A DNA stretch of 64,000 bases from an uncultured Methanobacterium sp. (GTDB taxonomy: Archaea; Methanobacteriota; Methanobacteria; Methanobacteriales; Methanobacteriaceae). Positions 55,318-63,315 of the stretch are shown piece by piece; the stretch's first letter is position 1; every line of letters begins with the position of its first letter. The notes under the pieces were generated by a model. The model had not been told where the DNA came from and did not search any database. It saw only the letters and a list, made by a program, of their open reading frames with translations. The stretch lies in NCBI RefSeq assembly GCF_963666025.1, contig NZ_OY762552.1:62001-126000 (forward strand), read 5' to 3'. The position numbers and the translations under genes were made by a program.

Positions 55318-57732
55318 TTAATTTCCTTTTGAATCATTCAAATCTGACAATTCCTTAGTGACTCTGTTTATAAGATAATCTGCTTCTTCTTTTGAATTAA
55401 CTGATTCTATGTTAAAAACTGGGGTAATTACTGTTTTACTAGATGTGGATGTTACAGTGGCAACTGGTGTTATTGCCGAAGTGGTTGAGATAGGAGTATA
55501 ATTAGGTTCATAATAGCTTCCCTGGCCATACAAATAATCAATTTCATAAGGTGATCCTGCACTTGCGGCCTGTGTAACAATGTTAATAACCCCCTGAATT
55601 GGATCTTTAACAAAGTCTTTAAGACGTTGCCAATAAGCCCATGCGGTGTCTATGGCATTTGTAGCTACACTCACTCCAGTGCCAACCCACACACTTATTG
55701 TGCCTGTTGCCCAGTTCCACACTCCAACGGCCCAATTAATTGCGCCTGTTGCCACATTTACACCGGTGGAAATCCAGACTGATACAGTTCCAGTTACTGT
55801 GTTCCAAATCATGATCACGGTATTTCCCATGGATCTTATCTGTGTCATTACGAAATTTGCAAATAACATTATCAGATTCCAAACTACCATTACAGGCGCT
55901 TTAACAGCATTGAACACTTGAATGAATACAATTTGCATTGCCAGAAGGGATGGTATGATCCCTGGGCTACACCCCCTAATTGCACATATAACTTTATTAA
56001 GCCAGCTTACAATTTCCATTATCTGGCCTGGAGCTTTTACCCAGTTACCCCAGTCTAAAACTCCTCCAAGTTGTATTTTGAGGTTACCTAAATCTTGATT
56101 TATTCTATCCTGTGCGGCTTTAGCCCAATCAAATTGTCCAAACCATTGTAAGAAACTATTTCCAGCAGCCGCACTTCCTTGACGGAAAGCATTACCTATT
56201 CCTGGTAAGAGTCCTCCAAGAAGTGCCATCCCAAAGTCTATTCCGAACTTTTCAGCTGGACCTGACATGTTACTTGCTTCACTATTCAGCCAACTTTGTA
56301 GATAATAACCAAAACGATTTACTCCAAATATTGCAGCCATAGCTGCAATGGCAGTAGATAAAAATGTAGCAGCAAACAAAGCTCCAGATGCCTGACCAGA
56401 TGCAATTGCACCAGCACCACTACCTGTAAAAGCAGCTGCTAGCTCAGTTTTAAGGCTACCTAAACTCAATCCTGTAGTTGTTGTACTTGATCCAGAACTC
56501 CCAGTACATGAGGGATCTTTGACACATTTTACAGTAGTTGTCTTTGTACCTGGGATTTTGTCTTTTATCCAACCAACCAGGTCTTTAGCATCTCCAACTG
56601 CATTTTTAATAGGGCCAGATATTAATCCAAGTGCTCCAACAAGAGCTACTGCTCCACCAGCGATTAAAATCATTTGAGTTGATAAGCCACCAGTTTGATC
56701 ATCCATTGCTAAAAGAAAATTAAGTGCCTGGTTAATGTATGGGAGGAATTTAGTTCCGAGTGTTGTCGCCGAAGCCTGTAATTTACCTTTAACTTCTTCC
56801 CAAGTGAGGGCTGTTGCCTCAGTAGCACTTATTCCCTGAAGACCTTCGGCTGTTAATGCTTTATTTAATGCTAGAATACGTTCTGATACTGTTCCTTGGC
56901 CTTCAAGAGTGCCTATCTGTTGTTTTAGAATGCTGTCTCTTTCTAATTGTGTAGTATTTCCACTTTGTATGTATTCTTTAAGGTCCATTTGAGTTTCTAT
57001 AGCTGATTTACCTTGCCTTTGACTTTCAGTTAAATAATCAGCTGTGGAATTACCTAATGATACTAGTTCACTGTTTGTTAAATTAGTCTGTTTGGTGATT
57101 GCCCCTGTTAGGAGCTGATTCATGAAACTGTCATCACCAGGAACTTCAGATACTATTTTGCCTATGGAATCAACATATTGGTTTGCAGCTTCAGTCCCAA
57201 CCTTAGTGGCTAACCAGTTTTTGTTAAATTCAGCAGTAGATGATCCAGACCATGCAGCTGTTGCTACCGTCATCAGCCCAAATCCTCCGATAATGCCCCC
57301 AATTACAGTGTTCAGTCCATCGAGAGTACTTATGGCACCGCTCCCAGCCCTGCTAATATTATTTAATCCGGCTGCCCCTACTTGCCCCCCTTTAGCTACA
57401 TTCGATCCTGCTTTGCTTCCTGCCTCACTGACTTTGTCCAAGCCTTTAACTCCAACTTCGGCACCTTGGGCTATAGCGTGACCCATGCTTTCTCCACGAT
57501 GAGCTAAGGCTTCCAATCCTTTTTCACCCGTAGTGGCCCCATGGGCTATAAGTTCACCAGACCTTGTCCCGGCGGTTCCTGCGGCTGCCAGTTTAGAAGT
57601 TGAATTGGTTGCAGTATTAGCTACTTGTATATACCCCTCTTTTGCTTTTGACATGTCTGTACTAAGTGATGAGAATCCACCAGCTTCGTATGCAGACCTT
57701 ATGCGGATAAGGAGTTCTTCTTGGTAGCTCAT
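55318..57732 (-). CDS. Tail tape measure protein (XkdO)
   Basis: 804 residues. Typical features: Ala/Gly-rich N-terminus with heptad-like repeats (GATTGEKGLEALAHRGESMG, GQVGAAGLNNISRAGSG), a hydrophobic core with several membrane-like helices (MILIAGGAVALVGALGLISG, AATFLSTAIAAMAAIFGV, IPSLLAMQIVFIQVFNAV) and repeats such as WNWATGTISVWVGTGVSVAT. At about 0.15 nm per residue this would set a tail of about 120 nm (family rule of thumb). Its place after the assembly chaperone fits. A possible second zinc/Cys segment (VKCVKDPSCTGSSG) lies mid-protein. Confidence 0.9.
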   Translation of the reverse strand: MSYQEELLIRIRSAYEAGGFSSLSTDMSKAKEGYIQVANTATNSTSKLAAAGTAGTRSGELIAHGATTGEKGLEALAHRGESMGHAIAQGAEVGVKGLDKVSEAGSKAGSNVAKGGQVGAAGLNNISRAGSGAISTLDGLNTVIGGIIGGFGLMTVATAAWSGSSTAEFNKNWLATKVGTEAANQYVDSIGKIVSEVPGDDSFMNQLLTGAITKQTNLTNSELVSLGNSTADYLTESQRQGKSAIETQMDLKEYIQSGNTTQLERDSILKQQIGTLEGQGTVSERILALNKALTAEGLQGISATEATALTWEEVKGKLQASATTLGTKFLPYINQALNFLLAMDDQTGGLSTQMILIAGGAVALVGALGLISGPIKNAVGDAKDLVGWIKDKIPGTKTTTVKCVKDPSCTGSSGSSTTTTGLSLGSLKTELAAAFTGSGAGAIASGQASGALFAATFLSTAIAAMAAIFGVNRFGYYLQSWLNSEASNMSGPAEKFGIDFGMALLGGLLPGIGNAFRQGSAAAGNSFLQWFGQFDWAKAAQDRINQDLGNLKIQLGGVLDWGNWVKAPGQIMEIVSWLNKVICAIRGCSPGIIPSLLAMQIVFIQVFNAVKAPVMVVWNLIMLFANFVMTQIRSMGNTVIMIWNTVTGTVSVWISTGVNVATGAINWAVGVWNWATGTISVWVGTGVSVATNAIDTAWAYWQRLKDFVKDPIQGVINIVTQAASAGSPYEIDYLYGQGSYYEPNYTPISTTSAITPVATVTSTSSKTVITPVFNIESVNSKEEADYLINRVTKELSDLNDSKGN

Positions 57733-57763
57733 GAGAATCAGCTTTAAACTAGGGGGTGTTCAG

Positions 57764-57949
57764 TCAGTATTCAGGATCATCTTCAGGATCTGGCTCGGAA
57801 TCATTCAACTCATACCAGATCTGTTCAATGAGCATGATGGCATTCAACTGCAAAAGAGTTAAATCAGATATAGAATTAGTAAGGCGGTATTTTTGCTTTT
57901 TAAGAAGAGTAACAAGGTAACCGCACCGACCTTTAACTCTTGGATCTAA
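57764..57949 (-). CDS. -1 frameshift extension of tail assembly chaperone
   Basis: Frame of 61 codons that begins exactly at the chaperone stop and has no start codon of its own at its head. Text begins LDPRVKGRCGYLVTLLKKQ and ends in the acidic DSEPDPEDDPEY. The stop region reads GAT TTT TAG; sliding back one base on the run of five T gives GGA TTT TTA GAT CCA and continues into this frame. Tail assembly chaperones in many long-tailed phages are made as short and extended forms by such slips (gpG/gpGT in lambda), and the acidic, helix-rich extension is of the expected size. Confidence 0.78.
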   Translation of the reverse strand, partial: LDPRVKGRCGYLVTLLKKQKYRLTNSISDLTLLQLNAIMLIEQIWYELNDSEPDPEDDPEY

Positions 57950-58347
57950 AAATCCGTGAGTTTGTCCAGATATTTTTCTTCAAATGGGTCCTTTAACTGT
58001 CCAGATATGAGTTTTATTTTCTCATAAACCTGAGTAACTATTCCTTTAGGAGCTTCTTTTATTTTTGAAAGTTCATAGGGCATCCCATCTTTCTGTAACC
58101 AGCAATGAGCACATACAATTTGTTCCAGATCCTTTTTACTGTTTTTACCTGTTGCCCTTACTGCTTTACTCCATTCATCATGTGGGATGGGACGGATATG
58201 AATCCTTCTTTTTTCAACAGACTTTGTTTTGATATTATAAATCTCAATAACATCATCAATAACCGCTTCTTTCCCTTCAACGATTAATGCCTCCAAGTCT
58301 AAGTCATCAATATCCTCAAAACTTTCAATCCCTTTATTTTCAGTCAT
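57946..58347 (-). CDS. Tail assembly chaperone (XkdN-like)
   Basis: 133 residues. GIESFEDIDDLDLEALIVEG, IRPIPHDEWSKAVRATGKNS, DLEQIVCAHCWLQKDG and the C-terminal helix match XkdN-type tail assembly chaperones. It lies between the tube gene and the tape measure, the universal slot for this function: it coats the tape measure and recruits tube subunits. The stop codon TAG sits on a five-T run that allows a -1 slip into a 61-codon extension. Confidence 0.85.
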   Translation of the reverse strand: MTENKGIESFEDIDDLDLEALIVEGKEAVIDDVIEIYNIKTKSVEKRRIHIRPIPHDEWSKAVRATGKNSKKDLEQIVCAHCWLQKDGMPYELSKIKEAPKGIVTQVYEKIKLISGQLKDPFEEKYLDKLTDF

Positions 58348-58353
58348 GTATAT

Positions 58354-58719
58354 CTACGTCCTCTTTTCTTCATGTGTTTTTGCTTTGAATGAGAAGTCTA
58401 CAGCCCGTTTTTTCTTAGGGTCCCTTTTAACTGACCTTGATTCAATAATACATCCTGTGAATTCATCAGTTACATTTCCATCAACAACAGAGATAGGGAT
58501 ACCATCCGGGAAGTCATCTATTGCTTTTCTCAGGATTGTTTCGTACTGGGAGTTGTATGTATCAATCTTAGACACCTTCACTGTGTATTTGGGGAATTCG
58601 CCCTGGTCATAAATAGGGCCATCGAAGGTATCTTCCTCTGAAGTGTCCCATTTCTCATCAAAATCGAATCCAGTTCCACGGGCCACTTGAACACCATTCA
58701 CATATATTTTTACAGCCAT
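58354..58719 (-). CDS. Tail tube protein (XkdM-like)
   Basis: 121 residues. VKIYVNGVQVARGTGFDFDEKW, FPKYTVKVSKIDTYNSQYET and CIIESRSVKRDPKKKRAVDFSF fit the XkdM-type tube of contractile tails. It directly follows the sheath gene, the order found in PBSX, and would form the rigid inner tube. ATG 58719 follows GGGTGATTAAG; the earlier in-frame start lies in the sheath stop region. Confidence 0.85.
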   Translation of the reverse strand: MAVKIYVNGVQVARGTGFDFDEKWDTSEEDTFDGPIYDQGEFPKYTVKVSKIDTYNSQYETILRKAIDDFPDGIPISVVDGNVTDEFTGCIIESRSVKRDPKKKRAVDFSFKAKTHEEKRT

Positions 58720-58724
58720 CTTAA

Positions 58725-60119
58725 TCACCCGACTATGTTTTTAACACGTTTATGGATGTGTTTAATCACGTCCTGAACTTTGATTCCAATGTCCATGTTC
58801 AGAATCTGGGCATCAGATGTGGATTGTTCTAGCGTGATTTCCATATCCTGTACTATCCCATCTTCAATGAGATCTTCTTTCTTCTGATTTGCAATACCAG
58901 CAAGGGCTGGTATTGATCTGGTTGTTCCAGGCCAGTCAGTAACATCCATACAGTTTGTTACAAATAAGATGGTTCTTGCAGTGACGATTTCATTGAGTTT
59001 CTTTCCACTGTCATCTGTTTCCTGGTTGGTGGTAACTGCTGATAAGACACTGTATTTTTTATTTTTCCTATCTTTCAATTTGAATATGGTCACACCAGCA
59101 TCTGCAAGGGCATACTCTTCAGCTGAGCCACTTTGGAATGTTTTGTTTAATCCTGTGACATCTGAAATCACTTTATTAGTAGGGCTTTCTGAAACATTCA
59201 TTCCAGCCACATATCCTGCATACCTGGCGGCAGTTTCAGCTTCGTTTAGTTCAACAGTTCCATTGATAAAAGTCTGATAAACAAGTCCAATAATGAACAT
59301 GCTATCATTTGCTAAAGATAGTGTCCTGGCCTGTGCGACTGTGTTGTCTTTATCCATTGCAATGATGGTACCTGAAGCATTGTCAGCTTCGAAACGGTCC
59401 AGTAGATACTGTTGCACTGAGGGGATGTAACTTTCATCAAGCAGGTCCGTGAAAACCAGGATATCGAATTTCTCATTCTGGATCTCAACCAGGGCCTCAG
59501 TAAGATCACTAGTAGATGGAGATGCTGTTTCAGTTCCCCCAGTGAATGCACTGGCTGTAATATCCTTTAATGTTTTTGTAAGGTCTCCAACAGTTATTGA
59601 TTCTATAACGCTGCTGTGTCTTTTTATTTTATTATAAACTGCTGTGGCATTTGCCAGGTTATCCCATGTTTCGATTATTTCAGTTCCATTCATGATTGTG
59701 ACTTTTTTACCTGCAATGGATCCTGTAGTAATTGTTATAGTGAGATCATTTCCCCAGGTTCCACCCTTGGCATGGAGTGTCATCACAGTAACGGCTGTGG
59801 GACTGGTAGTATCTACCAGTGCACATGATGCTCCGACACGGGTCCCGGCATTGATTAATATTGCACTGGTGGCTCCGTAGTTGTTGTTTTCTGTGTCTGG
59901 TTTGAAGATGAGTGGGATTATTTTACTCCCTGGATAAGATTCATCCTTCCCCATGAGCTCTAACGCCTCATTAGCATTTCTAGCATAATAGGGTGTGTTC
60001 TCATCTCCTTTTTCAAATAATCCAACAACAGCTATGATTCCTGCTGAACCCAATGCTACTGAGACATCAGGTTCTACAAATTCCGCACTGCTGCCGGGGA
60101 CAGTTGTATCTATGTTCAT
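58725..60119 (-). CDS. Contractile tail sheath protein (XkdK-like)
   Basis: 464 residues, normal for a small sheath. The N-terminus (STTVPGSSAEFVEPDVSVALG-like region, GIIAVVGLFEKGDENTPYYARN) and the central Rossmann-like part (VQQYLLDRFEADNASGTIIA) with C-terminal domain (RTILFVTNCMDVTDWPGTTRS, MDIGIKVQDVIKHIHKRVKNIV) are sheath hallmarks. Its presence separates this provirus from siphovirus-type methanogen viruses: the particle has a contractile tail. Starts at ATG 60119 after GAGGAATGATCT. Confidence 0.92.
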   Translation of the reverse strand: MNIDTTVPGSSAEFVEPDVSVALGSAGIIAVVGLFEKGDENTPYYARNANEALELMGKDESYPGSKIIPLIFKPDTENNNYGATSAILINAGTRVGASCALVDTTSPTAVTVMTLHAKGGTWGNDLTITITTGSIAGKKVTIMNGTEIIETWDNLANATAVYNKIKRHSSVIESITVGDLTKTLKDITASAFTGGTETASPSTSDLTEALVEIQNEKFDILVFTDLLDESYIPSVQQYLLDRFEADNASGTIIAMDKDNTVAQARTLSLANDSMFIIGLVYQTFINGTVELNEAETAARYAGYVAGMNVSESPTNKVISDVTGLNKTFQSGSAEEYALADAGVTIFKLKDRKNKKYSVLSAVTTNQETDDSGKKLNEIVTARTILFVTNCMDVTDWPGTTRSIPALAGIANQKKEDLIEDGIVQDMEITLEQSTSDAQILNMDIGIKVQDVIKHIHKRVKNIVG

Positions 60120-60132
60120 AGATCATTCCTCC

Positions 60133-60342
60133 TCATTTTTTTATGAAGGCATCTTTGGCCTTATACGCTTTAAATTTCTTTCCAAGTTCTTCTGGTGTGT
60201 ATTCTGTACTGTCTTCAGCTTCTATTGAAGCTTTGAAACCGGCATAACTCATATTATCAATGCCCTGGGTTTCTTTGAATACTATCAGACTTACCTTTTC
60301 AGAGGCTTTGGCCTCTTCTGTTTTCTTTTTAGCAGTCATCAT
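60133..60342 (-). CDS. Small phage protein, 69 residues
   Basis: Lys/Glu-rich, all-helical protein (TAKKKTEEAKASEKVSLIVF ... YTPEELGKKFKAYKAKD). ATG overlaps the stop of the preceding gene by four bases and the stop is 14 bases before the sheath, so it belongs to the operon. In PBSX-type operons a similarly small protein stands before the sheath. Function unknown. Confidence 0.65.
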   Translation of the reverse strand: MMTAKKKTEEAKASEKVSLIVFKETQGIDNMSYAGFKASIEAEDSTEYTPEELGKKFKAYKAKDAFIKK

Positions 60343-60839
60343 TCAACCTCCACATTCGTATTTATAGTATCAAATTCCTCTTCCTCAATGCCATAATCCT
60401 CAGTTACAATGAAATTAAGCTGTAAGTGTGTTTTCTTATGCACATAACCATCACCATATTCTGGGATTATTTTATCTGGTTTCATTAAATCGTTATAATC
60501 AATTGTCTGCTCATTAACTGTGCCCTTATTATAAACAACAGTTAATGCGTCTTTTTTACGTAAAACTCGCATTATGGCATTAACAACTTCTTTAGAAAAG
60601 TTCCGGCCTTCCAGATAGTCGACCTTTTTAATATCAATTTCGAGGATGTAGTACACTTTCCAGTCATCAAAATCATTTCCAACTTCATCAATGTCCATGT
60701 CACCCTGGTAAACTTCTATTGCCTTTAAATCAGCGTTGACACTGTTTTGACTGAATAAACGGATTACAAATTCATCGAGGATGGGTTCTTCACTATTTTT
60801 CAGTGCTTCAACTATCAACTCATCAATACCCATTTCCAA
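60339..60839 (-). CDS. Tail terminator/neck-like protein (XkdJ position)
   Basis: About 166 residues. The alternation of strands and helices (VIRLFSQNSVNADLKAIEVY, WKVYYILEIDIKKVDYLEG, VVNAIMRVLRKKDAL, KTHLQLNFIVTEDYGIEEEE) is the pattern of tail-terminator/head-tail joining proteins. The position between the gp10-like gene and the sheath supports it. TTG 60839 is 8 bases after GGTGG; GTG 60851 would fall in the site. Confidence 0.65.
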   Translation of the reverse strand: MEMGIDELIVEALKNSEEPILDEFVIRLFSQNSVNADLKAIEVYQGDMDIDEVGNDFDDWKVYYILEIDIKKVDYLEGRNFSKEVVNAIMRVLRKKDALTVVYNKGTVNEQTIDYNDLMKPDKIIPEYGDGYVHKKTHLQLNFIVTEDYGIEEEEFDTINTNVEVE

Positions 60840-60874
60840 AAATAGCACCACCTTAAAAAATGTAAAAAAAGTTT

Positions 60875-61375
60875 TTATTTGGTTTGAATTGCATTGGCAA
60901 TTTCTTTCTGCATAATTTTAGGGAACATGGTCCTCATAGAACGTCGGGTAGGTTCAACATAGGGTCTGGGCTTTGCAGGGCCAACACTACGTCTAAAAAT
61001 AACTTTACCACCAATCTCAAATTTCAATGCAGCTGCACCAATATGTTTTCCCAGGTAACTGACATGTTGAGTGTTAGGTGTAACTCTGAGTTTTGGATAA
61101 ATTGGGCCACGACCTTTCTCTAGAATGAGTGGGTATATTTCGTTTGTGAAAACACCAACGGTCCGACTGTATTCTCCAGTTTTAATCCATTTAATACTTC
61201 TTAAGATTTTACCAGATTTACTATGAGGGCCATGTATGGCCTTCATCTGCCTTTCACCAAACTTTCCAGTTTCATCCAGTCCTTTAATGACCCCGGCCTT
61301 GACCTTTGTTGCTCGGACTTTGTTGGCTGCTGCCAGACTGTCAATGTTGGAATCAATAGTAGTTCTAACTCCCAT
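60875..61375 (-). CDS. HK97 gp10-like head-tail joining protein (XkdI)
   Basis: 166 residues. Basic protein with RTTIDSNIDSLAAANKVRAT helix, GLDETGKFGERQMKAIHGPH, LILEKGRGPIYPKLRVTP and RRSVGPAKPRPYVEPTRRSM: the PRPY/RPF motif near the C-terminus is typical of HK97 gp10/XkdI family neck proteins. ATG 61375 was chosen because its position fits GTGATCTCT; an earlier in-frame start at 61384 is possible. Confidence 0.82.
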   Translation of the reverse strand: MGVRTTIDSNIDSLAAANKVRATKVKAGVIKGLDETGKFGERQMKAIHGPHSKSGKILRSIKWIKTGEYSRTVGVFTNEIYPLILEKGRGPIYPKLRVTPNTQHVSYLGKHIGAAALKFEIGGKVIFRRSVGPAKPRPYVEPTRRSMRTMFPKIMQKEIANAIQTK

Positions 61376-61386
61376 AGAGATCACAG

Positions 61387-61797
61387 CTATGTACTGCCAT
61401 TAATTGAAAAAACTGTGATAAGGGATCCACCTGCTTTATCATCATCTGTTGGATCCAAGTTCACAGATTTAAGAAGGGCTTTGGCTTCAGCTATCTTTTT
61501 ATCCCCATAGGTTGTTGGATCCGAGTCTTCTTTTCCTTCGGTGACTTTGGTGATCTTTTTATTCCATAGTAAACCTGCAGTCCATGTAGCCACGGCCTCA
61601 TCTACCAAAGGAGTAGTTGGCAATTTGTCAATATTTTCTAATTCAATCTGCCCTGCAGCTCTTATCCTAGCTTTAGTGATAAACCTGTCAATCTCTTCTG
61701 AGTCAATCGCATAAGCGACACTGGTTTGATCTTTACTAGGATCCTTAATTTCCCAACCATCCAAAAGGTCCAGGACAGCTTCAGCAGTAACCGCCAT
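61387..61797 (-). CDS. Head-tail connector (gp6-like/XkdH position)
   Basis: 136 residues. Largely helical: AEAVLDLLDGWEIKDPSKD, IDRFITKARIRAAGQIELEN, LVDEAVATWTAGLLWNKK and AEAKALLKSVNLD, the arrangement of gp6-type head-completion connectors. ATG 61797 follows GGGGCAATATA. Located between the capsid module and gp10-like gene, as in other long-tailed phages. Confidence 0.72.
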   Translation of the reverse strand: MAVTAEAVLDLLDGWEIKDPSKDQTSVAYAIDSEEIDRFITKARIRAAGQIELENIDKLPTTPLVDEAVATWTAGLLWNKKITKVTEGKEDSDPTTYGDKKIAEAKALLKSVNLDPTDDDKAGGSLITVFSINGST

Positions 61798-61810
61798 TAT
61801 ATTGCCCCAA

Positions 61811-62215
61811 TTAAAGTATAGCAAATACCCTGTACTTTGCCCCGGTTGTTGCGGTCACATTCACATTAGCAGAACCTTTCGTAAATGTGATTGTTGCCCC
61901 ATCAGTTCCAACAAGGCTAGGGATTATTAACACTAAGCTTGGTTCTGCGCTAAGGCCATGGGCTATGTTCTGGGCAGTTGCACCTGTTCCGGTCTGTTCA
62001 TCTGATAGGAAATAATTTATTTTATTTGAATCCACGGAATCAGGTTCCAGTTCACTATTTCCGATTGAAGCTGGTGCAACTGTGCCTGCTTCCACATCAT
62101 TAATCCGCTCATCGAGAGCTATTAACGCTGCTTTAGTAGCTGTGTAAATTACATGTATTGGGCCCAGGCCTTTACTGAATATTACCTGTTTCCATTCTGG
62201 CCATTCGATCGCCAT
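61811..62215 (-). CDS. Capsid-associated protein, possible head fibre/decoration
   Basis: 134 residues. N-terminal helical segment (WPEWKQVIFSKGLGPIHVIY, ALIALDERINDVEAGTVAP) and a C-terminal beta domain (GTGATAQNIAHGLSAEPSLV, ATITFTKGSANVNVTATTG) like a fibre tip module. Directly downstream of the capsid gene, where decoration or head-fibre proteins are common. ATG 62215 follows GGAGGTTTATATC. Confidence 0.62.
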   Translation of the reverse strand: MAIEWPEWKQVIFSKGLGPIHVIYTATKAALIALDERINDVEAGTVAPASIGNSELEPDSVDSNKINYFLSDEQTGTGATAQNIAHGLSAEPSLVLIIPSLVGTDGATITFTKGSANVNVTATTGAKYRVFAIL

Positions 62216-62256
62216 GATATAAACCTCCATAAAAAAATAGTTTAAAAACCAGCAAT

Positions 62257-63303
62257 TTATGAAGCTGGTTTAGCTTTGTTTAATAATGCCACAGCAGTTG
62301 CATCCTCATCTTCATAAGTACAATCGACCCTGGTACTCAGTACGTTTTTCAATTGTCTCCAGTCGATGTCTTTCTCGTTTTCAACACGCACATCACGTTT
62401 AGTTCCCCAGTACATGTTTTTAGGTTTGGTGAGCATTCCAGGCTTACCAATGAGGTCCGTGTAGGTATCATCTTCAAAAGATGCAATATCTATGACAGGA
62501 ATGTCTTTCCAGGTCAGAACATTTTTACCGAGTAGTGCATTGTCTCCTGCAACAGTTGGCCTTGCAGCAAGTATTTCAGAGTACGCTTCTTCAACTTCAG
62601 AATCCACATACAACCTGTATTGGCTTCTGTTGATTTTTCCAGCTATGTACTTTCTAGGAATGGCCTTATACAATGCTTTGAATAAAGGAATTGGCCACAT
62701 ATCCTGTTCTGGATCAGGATCGAAATCTTTAGTATTTCCATTACCACTTAATCCATAAATTTTATTTCCAGCAGTTTTAATCCAGCCATCATTGATGGAT
62801 AGAAGTTTTTGGGCTTTAGTGGACTGAGCACCCCAGGTGATTGATGTATCTGCAAACATGAAGTATCTTTCAAAGTCTTCTTTTGCAGCTGTACCGAAAA
62901 GTTCCATTAATGTATTCTCAAATGCATCCTGTTCCAGGTTATCTTCAAGGGTATCATAGTCAATCCTGAGTTTGGCAATTAACTCCTTAGGAACTAAACT
63001 GTTTGTTTTAACTTCAATTCCAGCTTCGTCTGCTTCAGGAACTACTCTTTTAGCTCCGGATGCATCCTGACCTGGAGTTACTATTCCGTTGGCCATGTCC
63101 ACTCGGCTGATTGCCAGTGAGTCCCCATTAATCTTTTTATAGGTTGCCTCCCCCAGTACGGGGCTTTGTTCTCTTATAACTCCGATAAATTTTCCCAGTT
63201 TTTCAACGGGTAATAATCCATCTCCGAGTGAGGCCACATCGACAATCTTGAAACTGCCGTTGTTCATCATTAAATCGTATAATTTGTTTGATGCCATTAC
63301 CAT
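62257..63303 (-). CDS. Major capsid protein, HK97-fold (XkdG-like)
   Basis: 348 residues. PVLGEATYKKINGDSLAISR, VVPEADEAGIEVKTNSLVPK (N-arm/E-loop region), RIDYDTLEDNLEQDAFENTL (spine helix) and AKEDFERYFMFADTS, plus NRSQYRLYVDSEVEEAYSEI and the C-terminal region with RVENEKDIDWRQLK, fit XkdG-type HK97-fold capsid proteins. ATG 63303 is 8 bases after GAGG. It follows the protease/scaffold gene as in PBSX. Confidence 0.85.
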   Translation of the reverse strand: MVMASNKLYDLMMNNGSFKIVDVASLGDGLLPVEKLGKFIGVIREQSPVLGEATYKKINGDSLAISRVDMANGIVTPGQDASGAKRVVPEADEAGIEVKTNSLVPKELIAKLRIDYDTLEDNLEQDAFENTLMELFGTAAKEDFERYFMFADTSITWGAQSTKAQKLLSINDGWIKTAGNKIYGLSGNGNTKDFDPDPEQDMWPIPLFKALYKAIPRKYIAGKINRSQYRLYVDSEVEEAYSEILAARPTVAGDNALLGKNVLTWKDIPVIDIASFEDDTYTDLIGKPGMLTKPKNMYWGTKRDVRVENEKDIDWRQLKNVLSTRVDCTYEDEDATAVALLNKAKPAS

Positions 63304-63315
63304 CTTAATCACCTC

